A DNA stretch of 6,771 bases from OMOG01 sp041485845 (GTDB lineage Bacteria > Acidobacteriota > Terriglobia > Bryobacterales > Bryobacteraceae). The DNA is taken from positions 1-6,771 of the forward strand of contig JBGPKH010000512.1 in NCBI GenBank assembly GCA_041485845.1. Direction: 5' to 3'. Position numbers and translations under genes: made by a program. Below are positions 1-5,815 of the stretch, in pieces; position 1 is the stretch's first letter, and each line of letters opens with the position of its first letter. The notes under the pieces were generated by a model. That model saw nothing but the letters and a program-made list of their open reading frames with translations, had not been told where the DNA came from and searched no databases.

Positions 1-1
1 A

Positions 2-169
2 GATGAAGGCGTGGGGTTCGGGAATCGGGAGAAGCAGGGGTTGGGGCTGGTCTCGATGCGCGAACGGGCGGAAATGGTGAAAGGCCGCGTGGAGTTTCTC
101 GACCGCGAAGGCGGCGGCGCGCTGGTGCGGTTGACCGTGCCCCTGGCGCCGGAGGAAGCGCATGCGTGA
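2..169 (+). CDS. Sensor histidine kinase, C-terminal end of the ATPase domain (5' partial)
   Basis: The window opens inside a gene whose last 55 codons read from base 2 to a TGA at 167-169. The peptide starts with DEGVGF, which fits the G1 box (DxGxG) of a HATPase_c domain. It continues with GLGLVSMRERAEMVKG, the G2 box and following helix typical of the NarL/DegS/LiaS (HisKA_3) kinase group, and closes with the usual strand ending in VRLTVPL before a short tail. Such kinases bind ATP and phosphorylate a partner LuxR-type response regulator. No such regulator follows here, because the next gene is convergent, so any partner must lie upstream of the window or elsewhere. The sensor and dimerisation domains are outside the window, so the signal cannot be named. 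The stop codon lies in the first copy of a 10-bp tandem repeat. Confidence 0.88.
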   Translation, partial: DEGVGFGNREKQGLGLVSMRERAEMVKGRVEFLDREGGGALVRLTVPLAPEEAHA

Positions 170-192
170 TACTGCGTGATACTGCGTGATAC
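163..192. repeat. Perfect triple 10-bp tandem repeat (TGCGTGATAC x3)
   Basis: Three exact copies of TGCGTGATAC lie at 163-172, 173-182 and 183-192. The first copy contains the TGA stop of the histidine kinase. The third ends three bases before the stop codon of the convergent Fic gene at 196-198. The array therefore fills essentially the whole gap between two convergent genes. Each copy offers a TGA in the kinase frame or a shifted one. No dyad symmetry or T-run suggests a terminator. Its origin by replication slippage is inference. Confidence 0.9.
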
Positions 193-195
193 ATT

Positions 196-1689
196 CTACG
201 CGCCACCCGCCAGAATCTCGGGAGTGGGCAGGACCAGCCGGACGCCGGCGGCATCAGCCTCATTCGGATCGGCGAAGGCGTGAGTCCGGTCCAGGATCAG
301 GCGTGCCCGATCCAAATCCGCGAAATCGACGGCCGCCGTGTAGCGTTGCGCGAAGTCCAGCGTGCGCAGCAGGGCTCCGGTGATGCCGTTTTGCGAGAGG
401 GCCTTCAGTGCCATCAGATAGTTGTTTCGATAAACCGCCGGCACGATGATCCGACTCTCGCCTGAGGCCACCAAATCCGCATTCATCATGAGGCGCGCGA
501 CGCGGCCGTTGCCATCCGCGAACGGGTGAACTTCCGAGATCAGGAACATCATGAAGATGGCGCGATCGAGCGGGGCGATGAGACTCCGATAGATGTCGAA
601 GCCTTGGGCGAGGGTGCCTCGCACCAGCTCGGGCGCCATAAAAAAAGTGGAGCCGGCGCGATTCGCTTTGGTCTTGAAGCGGCCCGGACTTTGGTCCGGT
701 CGCCCCTCCATGACCTGCGCATGACGGCTCAGGAGAAGCGCCGCCAGTTCCTCGAAGCTTCGCGGGCGGCGGGACATTTCGCGCTGGTCGGAGGCCACCT
801 TCCACGTGCCCAGCACGTCGTGTGCATCCTCGGGACGTCCGCGGGGGATGTGCCCTTTGAAGACGATATCGGCTGCCTCGTCGACTGCAAACTCGGTCCC
901 CTCGATGAAGTTGGAGAAATAGGCTTCGAAGAAAGGCAGCGCCGGGCCATCTGTGGGGCGCGCCGGACGCGTTACCGGCGCGGCGCCGGCCAGCTCGGCG
1001 TGAAGCCGCTGTAGCAGGTCGAGACGCTGCGGATCGTAAGGCAGGCCCGCGGCGCGCGCCACGGAAATGGACGATTCGAGCGGCGTATCGCGGCTGCCCA
1101 GCATGGCTCCGATCAGGGCGTCGAGGCGCTGGAACTCACTCGGCATGCCGAGCTTCGCCGCAATTCCGCGGGCCTCGTCGCGCAGGCGCTGGACTGCCGC
1201 CTCCCCGCTGCGGCGGAGGATCTCATCCAGGCGCTCCTCGATCTCGCGCTTGGACAGAGTGCGCGCGACGCTGTCGCGAGCGCGGGACGGCCGCATGTTC
1301 TCGAGAAATGCGCGGGCGGGCGAAGCAAGGCGCAAGCCGCCAATGAACAACCGGTCGCTCTCCAATGGCGGAGGTCCCTTCCGTGGGCGCAGGATTACTC
1401 CAGGCAAGACAATCTCGCGCTTGTGATTGGCGATGAGAAACACCGAACCATCGGCCGCCGGCCGGTTCTCCAGCGCCGTGCGATCGGCGATCAGGGCCCC
1501 CGGCAGATAGGCCGCGGCCAGAGGCCACAGGTTGCGGCGCACGATCTGTTCGGGCGAGTCGGTCAGGTTACGAGTGTAGAGGCGCGATCCGAGTTTGCGC
1601 AGCGTTCCGCGCTGCACCTCGCGCGAGACGGCGCCGGCGAGGTCGTCGTTGGAAACGAAAGCCTCCGGCATGCTTGAGAAATCGGGCAT
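196..1689 (-). CDS. Fic-domain protein (predicted AMP transferase) with N-terminal AbiEi-like region
   Basis: This 497-residue protein carries the full Fic motif HPFADGNGRVAR at residues 388-399 (H388 catalytic; D392, N394, R396 and R399 for nucleotide and metal binding). Fic enzymes usually transfer AMP from ATP to a target hydroxyl. SNFIEG at 259-264 matches the (S/T)xxxE(G/N) inhibitory helix upstream of the core, so it looks class II and self-inhibited through E263. Residues about 9-42 resemble a winged helix ending in a GSRLYTRN wing. Residues about 47-132 (LPGALIADRTALEN, later GGLRLASPARAFLENM) resemble the AbiEi antitoxin family. Residues 133-247 look like a helical linker. The open frame extends upstream to 1935, but that part overlaps the divergent gene. 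ATG 1689 is therefore chosen, with only a weak AGG upstream. No separate antitoxin gene is adjacent. The target is unknown. The Fic call is firm; the AbiEi call is moderate. Confidence 0.93.
   Translation of the reverse strand: MPDFSSMPEAFVSNDDLAGAVSREVQRGTLRKLGSRLYTRNLTDSPEQIVRRNLWPLAAAYLPGALIADRTALENRPAADGSVFLIANHKREIVLPGVILRPRKGPPPLESDRLFIGGLRLASPARAFLENMRPSRARDSVARTLSKREIEERLDEILRRSGEAAVQRLRDEARGIAAKLGMPSEFQRLDALIGAMLGSRDTPLESSISVARAAGLPYDPQRLDLLQRLHAELAGAAPVTRPARPTDGPALPFFEAYFSNFIEGTEFAVDEAADIVFKGHIPRGRPEDAHDVLGTWKVASDQREMSRRPRSFEELAALLLSRHAQVMEGRPDQSPGRFKTKANRAGSTFFMAPELVRGTLAQGFDIYRSLIAPLDRAIFMMFLISEVHPFADGNGRVARLMMNADLVASGESRIIVPAVYRNNYLMALKALSQNGITGALLRTLDFAQRYTAAVDFADLDRARLILDRTHAFADPNEADAAGVRLVLPTPEILAGGA
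493..528 (-). other. Fic active-site motif HPFxDGNGRxxR
   Basis: The reverse strand here encodes H-P-F-A-D-G-N-G-R-V-A-R without any substitution from the catalytic consensus. The enzyme is thus expected to be active once the inhibitory helix around residues 259-264 is displaced. Confidence 0.95.
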
Positions 1690-1709
1690 TAGCGGATCGC
1701 CTAGGCTCC

Positions 1710-1736
1710 ATTTTACGGGTTTTTGGGACTTAGCAA
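1710..1736 (-). promoter_or_regulatory. Candidate promoter of the Fic gene
   Basis: On the minus strand a TAAAAT box (1715-1710) lies 15 bases downstream of TTGCTA (1736-1731). Transcription would start about 14 bases before the ATG at 1689. The spacing is short for a sigma-70 promoter, so this is tentative. The TAAAATGG octamer (1715-1708) is repeated ahead of the receiver-hub gene at 3545-3552. Confidence 0.3.
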
Positions 1737-1768
1737 GGGCCTCTTGCGATATTTCGGGATTTAAGAGG

Positions 1769-3472
1769 ATGGTAGACGCAGATCGCCTGGTGGGTCCACG
1801 GGGTGGGTTAAGATCACAGTTGACCCGAAGAACCTTCCTCGCCGGCGCAGCCTCGGCGTGCGCGGCCACTCCGCCCGACCCCGGCTTTCGCCTGGTCGAC
1901 GTCACCAGTGCCGCCGGTATCGATTTCCGGCACAACAGCGGCGCCTTCGGCGAAAAGTTTCTGCCCGAGACTATGGGCCCGGGCTGCGCCTTCCTCGATT
2001 ACGACGGCGACGGCTGGCTCGACATCCTGATGGTCAACGGCATGGACTGGCCCGGCCACAAGAGCCGGCGCAGCACCATGTGCCTCTACCGCAACGGCCG
2101 CAACGGCACTTTCACGGACGTGACCGAGCGCGCCGGGCTCGCGGTGGAGATGTACGGGATGGGAGTGGCCATCGCCGATTACAATAACGACGGCTTCCCG
2201 GACATCCTGGTCACCGCGGTCGGCCAGAACCGGCTGTTTCAGAACACCGGCCGTGGGCGGTTCCTCGACGTCACCGAGAGGGCCGGGTTGGGCGGGCGGA
2301 GCGCGTTCAGCACCTCGGCCGTTTGGTTCGACTTCGACCGCGACGGCCTGCTGGACCTGCTCGTCTGCAACTACGTCAAATGGTCGGCGGAGCACGACGT
2401 CTTCTGCAGCGTCGACGGCAGGCGCAAGTCGTACTGCACTCCCGAGGCCTACCACGGCTCCACCTGCTGGCTGTTCCGCAACCGCGGAAACGGCACGTTC
2501 GAAGATGTCACCGCCCGCAGCGGGATCTTCGACACCTCGTCGAAATCGCTCGGCGTGGCCATGCTGGACTACGACCACGATGGCTGGCCCGACCTGTTCA
2601 TGGCCAACGACACCCAGCCCAACAAGCTGTACCGCAACCGTCGAAACGGCACGTTCGAGGATGTGGCCGTTCGCGCCGGCGTGGCCTTCAGCGAGGACGG
2701 CAAAGCGCGCGCCGGAATGGGAGTGGATGCCGCCGATTTTGACAACTCGGGCGCCGCCGGAATCGCCATCACGAATTTCGATAACGAAATGATGGCGCTT
2801 TACCGGCCGTCCAATTCCGGCGCGTACACCGACATTGCGGTCCGGGCGGGCATCGGGCAGGCGTCGCGGGAGAGCCTGGGATTCGGATGCGCCTTCGTGG
2901 ATGTCAACCTAGATGGCTATCTGGATCTTCTCGCCGTGAACGGGCACATCGACGAAACCGTGCGCCACATCCGCAGCAACGCGGGCTACGCGCAATCCCC
3001 GCACCTGTTCTTGAATGACGGCAAGGCGAGCTTCCGCGATGTCGCGCGCCAGGCCGGCGGCGGTTTCGCGGGGCCGAAAGTAGCCCGCGGCCTGGCCTGC
3101 GGAGACTTCGATCGGGATGGCGACGTGGACATCCTGATCACCACCAATCAGGGTCCGGCATTCCTCTACCGCAACGATGTGACCTCGGCCTGCCGTTCGC
3201 TTCGCCTGCGGCTGGTTGGGACCAAATCGAATCGCGATGCGGTGGGCGCGGTGGCGCGCCTGTCCACCCCCGATGGCACGCAATCCCGCATGGTCAAGAC
3301 CGGGTCGAGCTACCTCTCGCAAGGCGAGCTGACCCTGACTTTCGGGCTCGGCAAGCGGGACCACGCGGATCGCGTGGCAATCGAATGGCCGAGCGGCGCA
3401 GGTCAGGAATTCAAGAGCGTTCGGGCCGGCGGATATGAGTGCGTCGAAGGCTCTCCCCTGCGAGGACTGTGA
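1769..3472 (+). CDS. Tat-exported FG-GAP/VCBS repeat protein with C-terminal ASPIC/UnbV domain (CRTAC1-like)
   Basis: The 567-residue product begins with a Tat-like signal: TRRTFLAGAASACA at residues 19-32, with R20-R21 followed by a hydrophobic alanine-rich stretch. C31 follows A-S-A, so it could be a lipoprotein. The body is a beta-propeller with Ca-binding loops of the DxDxDGxxD type at 77-85, 137-145, 188-196, 267-275, 378-386 and 446-454. A degenerate one at 323 (DFDNSGAAG) lacks the usual acidic residues. Conserved Cys lie at 213, 223 and 233, within an FCSVDG...YCTPEAY pattern common in the family. Residues about 476-565 match ASPIC/UnbV (GTKSNRDAVGA, TFGLG, IEWPSG). The exact role is unknown; a surface or periplasmic binding role is inference. 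ATG 1769 is directly abutted by AAGAGG, too close for a good ribosome site. TTG 1820 would give the compact start MTRRTFLAG and is a serious alternative. Confidence 0.92.
   Translation: MVDADRLVGPRGGLRSQLTRRTFLAGAASACAATPPDPGFRLVDVTSAAGIDFRHNSGAFGEKFLPETMGPGCAFLDYDGDGWLDILMVNGMDWPGHKSRRSTMCLYRNGRNGTFTDVTERAGLAVEMYGMGVAIADYNNDGFPDILVTAVGQNRLFQNTGRGRFLDVTERAGLGGRSAFSTSAVWFDFDRDGLLDLLVCNYVKWSAEHDVFCSVDGRRKSYCTPEAYHGSTCWLFRNRGNGTFEDVTARSGIFDTSSKSLGVAMLDYDHDGWPDLFMANDTQPNKLYRNRRNGTFEDVAVRAGVAFSEDGKARAGMGVDAADFDNSGAAGIAITNFDNEMMALYRPSNSGAYTDIAVRAGIGQASRESLGFGCAFVDVNLDGYLDLLAVNGHIDETVRHIRSNAGYAQSPHLFLNDGKASFRDVARQAGGGFAGPKVARGLACGDFDRDGDVDILITTNQGPAFLYRNDVTSACRSLRLRLVGTKSNRDAVGAVARLSTPDGTQSRMVKTGSSYLSQGELTLTFGLGKRDHADRVAIEWPSGAGQEFKSVRAGGYECVEGSPLRGL
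2476..2664 (+). repeat. Intragenic near-identical repeat pair within the FG-GAP gene
   Basis: A 33-base stretch at 2476-2508 recurs at 2632-2664 with 30 of 33 bases identical. The separation is 156 bases, exactly 52 codons, which is about one propeller blade. Both encode RNR-NGTFEDV-type sequence that precedes a calcium loop. This points to a relatively recent blade duplication or gene-internal conversion. The equivalent segment near 2089-2121 (YRNGRNGTFTDV) is more diverged. Confidence 0.8.
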
Positions 3473-3521
3473 CCGGTGGGCGGCCCCCAAACCACTTTTC
3501 GTAGGTTTTGTTGCGGGTCGA

Positions 3522-3550
3522 TGGGCAACGGCCCCGGCGTGCGCTAAAAT
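3522..3550 (+). promoter_or_regulatory. Candidate sigma-70-type promoter of the receiver-hub gene
   Basis: TGGGCA (3522-3527; four of six matches to TTGACA) and TAAAAT (3545-3550; five of six matches to TATAAT) are separated by 17 bases. The predicted start near 3557 leaves a leader of only about 18 bases before ATG 3575. No Shine-Dalgarno sequence is visible in that leader. Confidence 0.4.
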
Positions 3551-3574
3551 GGCGTACGGTAATACCCACATTCC

Positions 3575-5101
3575 ATGGCCGGTGAGCCCATCTTGATCGT
3601 GGACGACACGCCAGTGAATCTCAAGCTGACGCGCATCCTCCTGATTAACGAAGGATATCGGGTGCTCACCGCGAACAGCGCCGAAGAGGCGCTCGACCTG
3701 CTGCGCAGCTACCATCCGGACCTGGTGCTGGCGGACATCCAGTTGCCGGGTATGGATGGGTTGGAGTTGACTCGCCGCATCAAGCGGGAGGAGAAGACCC
3801 GCGACATCGCGGTGGTGGCTCTGACCGCGTTTGCCATGTCGGGCGACGAGCAGAAGGCCATCGACGCGGGCTGCGACGGCTACATTACCAAGCCGATTGA
3901 TACCCGGACGCTGGGTGCGCGCATCCGCGAATTGCTGGACCGGCGTGCCGAATCTCAGGCCGGCCTGGCGCCGCTTCGAGCGAGCTCGCTGGCCGCAGAC
4001 ACCGGCCACGTGTCGATTCCCGCGGCCGAATTGCAGGCCTTGCGGCGCCGGTTCCTGGATGAAGGCCAGGAGCGGGCACGGCAGTGGCTGCTGGATCTGG
4101 ACGGCCGGTTCGATGCCAGTGAAGCGGCCAGGTCGGTCCACCAGTGGATTGGCGCCGGCGGCCTGTTGGGGTATACCGCCATCAGCCGTCTGGCACGCGA
4201 GGTGGAGGCCGTTTTGGTGGAGCGGCCGCTCGATCAAAGCCAACTTCGCGAATCCCTCACCAACCTCGCCCTGGCGTTCAACAGCCCCCGGGACGCTCGC
4301 GACGCGGGCGTGCCGGAATCCATCTTTTGGTCGCTGTCCGGGAAGCGGATCGCCCTGGTCGGGCTGCCGGCAAATGAGGAGCAGCGTCTCTCGGTGGCTC
4401 TCAAACGGGCGGAGGCATCGGTAGTGTTCTTCGCGCCTGCCACACGACCCACGGTGGAGGCAATCCGTTCCTGCCACGCTGTCGTGGTGCATGTACGCCC
4501 TGAAACGGCGGGTTCTCCATGGCTGGATTCGTCGTCTGTTTCCGCCTCCGACCCTCCTCTCGTGCTGGTCGGCGAGCGCGAGCAGCTCCTCGCTTTGGAC
4601 CCGGAGATTCAATCGTTGGCGGTCGAGTTTCTGATGGATTCCTGGCAGCCGGAAGAGGCTCTGGTGCGCCTCAGTCACGCGGTTTCCGCACGCCGTATGG
4701 GAGCGCCGCAATCCGCCAGCCGGGAGAGTGCTCCAGTGGGCCCGCCCATAGCGCTGCTGGCGGACGACGACCCCACGGTGCTGGCGCTGGTCCGCGCGGC
4801 AGTGGAGAATATCGGAATGGAGTGCCACACCGCAACCGACGGCCGGAGTGCCATCGAGACGATCCGCCAAATCCGGCCGCACGTGGCGGTATTGGACGTA
4901 AACATGCCTGGGATGGATGGCTATGAGGTGCTGGCCGCCATCCGCGCCGAAAAGATGCCCGTCCGCGTCTTGCTGCTCACCGCGCTCCAGCAGGAAAGCG
5001 ACGTCATCCGCGGCTTCACCCTGGGCGCCGACGATTACGTGGTGAAGCCCTTCAGCCCCCTGGAACTGGTCGCCCGCCTGAAGCGGCTCCTTTCGCGATG
5101 A
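3575..5101 (+). CDS. Multi-domain response regulator: REC - Hpt - degenerate REC - REC, no output domain
   Basis: The 508-residue protein appears soluble and holds four signalling modules. REC1 (about 5-122) has acidic pocket D10/D11, phosphoacceptor D54 in ADIQLPGMDG, T84 and K106. Residues about 146-236 look like a histidine phosphotransfer domain: VHQWIGAGGLLG at 188-199 aligns with the family's HxLKGxxxxxG, with H189 kept and the usual Lys replaced by I192. Residues about 256-375 fold-match a receiver (KRIALVGLP start), but H306 occupies the expected Asp position and SWQP replaces the KP motif, so it is probably inert. REC2 (about 391-508) is complete: D397-D399, D441 in LDVNMPGMDGY, T469, K491. 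There is no DNA-binding, GGDEF or kinase domain. It is probably a phosphorelay hub or adaptor that passes phosphate between partners encoded elsewhere. Both flanking genes are unrelated. The start is ATG 3575, with no clear ribosome site. The Hpt call is moderate; the outer receivers are firm. Confidence 0.92.
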   Translation: MAGEPILIVDDTPVNLKLTRILLINEGYRVLTANSAEEALDLLRSYHPDLVLADIQLPGMDGLELTRRIKREEKTRDIAVVALTAFAMSGDEQKAIDAGCDGYITKPIDTRTLGARIRELLDRRAESQAGLAPLRASSLAADTGHVSIPAAELQALRRRFLDEGQERARQWLLDLDGRFDASEAARSVHQWIGAGGLLGYTAISRLAREVEAVLVERPLDQSQLRESLTNLALAFNSPRDARDAGVPESIFWSLSGKRIALVGLPANEEQRLSVALKRAEASVVFFAPATRPTVEAIRSCHAVVVHVRPETAGSPWLDSSSVSASDPPLVLVGEREQLLALDPEIQSLAVEFLMDSWQPEEALVRLSHAVSARRMGAPQSASRESAPVGPPIALLADDDPTVLALVRAAVENIGMECHTATDGRSAIETIRQIRPHVAVLDVNMPGMDGYEVLAAIRAEKMPVRVLLLTALQQESDVIRGFTLGADDYVVKPFSPLELVARLKRLLSR

Positions 5102-5161
5102 CCGCCATCGCATTTACGGCGGCCGCATTGTTGGCCGGATGTTCTGCGCCCCGACTTCCCA

Positions 5162-5219
5162 CGAAACGCAAAATCGCGGGAAGACGGGGCCAAGCCGTCC
5201 TCCCGCGACGTCAGTTTCG
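5162..5219. terminator. Strong stem-loop between convergent genes (likely bidirectional terminator)
   Basis: Arms 5174-5187 and 5195-5208 form a 14-bp stem with a single A-C mismatch and a 7-base loop (GGCCAAG). An outer CGAAAC/GTTTCG pair (5162-5167 with 5214-5219) extends it across a small internal loop. On the minus strand the stem is followed by TTTTGCGTTT, which suits a rho-independent terminator for the small secreted-protein gene. On the plus strand only TTT follows, so termination of the receiver-hub gene there is less certain. The 178-bp gap (5102-5279) holds no convincing gene. Confidence 0.7.
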
Positions 5220-5279
5220 CGGGTCGGCCGCGCGCAGGCCGGCGGCGCGACGGCGAGGCGTTGCGGCGGCAATCGGCGG

Positions 5280-5618
5280 CTACGGATTGAAAACCAGCCT
5301 GGTCTTCGTGCCGCCCAGGCGAATCTCCGAAATCGAAGACTTGCCACCCTCTTCGGTATACCGGATGGCGGTAGTTTCGAATTTCTTATCCACGCTTTCC
5401 ACTTTCACCGGCACTTCAATCGACTGCTTCCCGTTGACGATCGTGACCTTTTCGACACCGAAATTGAGGCGATACTCGCCCGCCTCCAGCGCGTTACCCT
5501 TCACGACGGAAGGCTGCACCAAGGTAATTTTGTAGCTGCTTCCCGGGCCTGGCACGGTGCCCGCGGTTGCCAGGGCAAGCGCCAGGATCGCGAACGCCAC
5601 CACAAACTTCTTCAGCAT
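5280..5618 (-). CDS. Small secreted protein of unknown function
   Basis: The 112-residue product starts MLKKFVVAFAILALALATAG, a textbook Sec signal with two lysines and a hydrophobic core, probably cleaved around residues 20-22. The mature part of about 90 residues is beta-rich and lysine- and valine-rich, with alternating strands such as YKITLVQPSVV and QSIEVPVKVES, and no cysteine. It ends in TKTRLVFNP. I recognise the style as common in acidobacteria but cannot assign a function. The start is well supported: AGGAG lies about 8 bases before ATG 5618, the best ribosome site in the window. The frame continues upstream to 5678, but that part would be leader sequence. It stands alone, convergent with the receiver-hub gene, with its own promoter and terminator. 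Confidence 0.85.
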   Translation of the reverse strand: MLKKFVVAFAILALALATAGTVPGPGSSYKITLVQPSVVKGNALEAGEYRLNFGVEKVTIVNGKQSIEVPVKVESVDKKFETTAIRYTEEGGKSSISEIRLGGTKTRLVFNP

Positions 5619-5655
5619 AAATCTCTCCTGAGCCGGGTTGGCTCGAATGATTGAG

Positions 5656-5679
5656 TATATGGGCTGGTCGGCCCACATA
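5656..5679 (-). promoter_or_regulatory. Stem-loop at the 5' end of the secreted-protein transcript
   Basis: On the minus strand, nine bases pair with nine others (TATGTGGGC with GCCCATATA, one G-U wobble) around a six-base loop CGACCA. The predicted transcription start falls within or beside the first arm. If so, the mRNA would open with a hairpin, which could protect it from 5' decay. The role is inference. Confidence 0.45.
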
Positions 5680-5681
5680 AG

Positions 5682-5711
5682 AGTTTAGCACCACTTTATC
5701 GTGAATATCAA
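5682..5711 (-). promoter_or_regulatory. Promoter of the small secreted-protein gene
   Basis: On the minus strand TTGATA (5711-5706; five of six matches to the -35 consensus) is followed after 18 bases by TAAACT (5687-5682), preceded by TGC to give an extended -10 (TGnTAAACT). Transcription should begin near 5675, giving a leader of roughly 57 bases before ATG 5618. Confidence 0.55.
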
Positions 5712-5720
5712 ATTTAATCC

Positions 5721-5760
5721 GTGATGACGCGTGATGACGCGTAGCAGGCTGTAGCGGCCT
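5721..5760. repeat. 10-bp tandem repeat, two exact and two decayed units
   Basis: GTGATGACGC occurs twice in exact tandem (5721-5730, 5731-5740). It is followed in the same 10-base register by GTAGCAGGCT and GTAGCGGCCT, which resemble each other. The junction creates GCGTGAT (5729-5735), the same 7-mer found in all three units of the array at 163-192. Confidence 0.75.
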
Positions 5761-5815
5761 CTCTTAACGCCCATTTACAGGACTGTGGTCCAGGCGATGG
5801 AAGAAGATGACGGCG

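Noticed and set aside
1690..1935. 82-codon N-terminal extension of the Fic reading frame
   Set aside because: It overlaps the signal peptide and first blade of the divergent FG-GAP gene and contains no domain; ATG 1689 fits the start of the winged-helix region.
1814..2578. 254-codon minus-strand open frame inside the FG-GAP gene
   Set aside because: Its valine/alanine/glutamate-rich sequence mirrors the DxDGD-repeat codons of the real gene; no domain and no ribosome site.
3477..3505. Possible terminator after the FG-GAP gene (GTGG...CCAC followed by TTTT)
   Set aside because: The stem is only 4 bp with a 12-base loop, too weak to call.
2909..5113. 734-codon open frame on the minus strand across the receiver hub and FG-GAP gene
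   Set aside because: It is antisense to two proteins with clear domains, is rich in His/Gln/Arg as expected of a GC-rich shadow, and has no recognisable motif.
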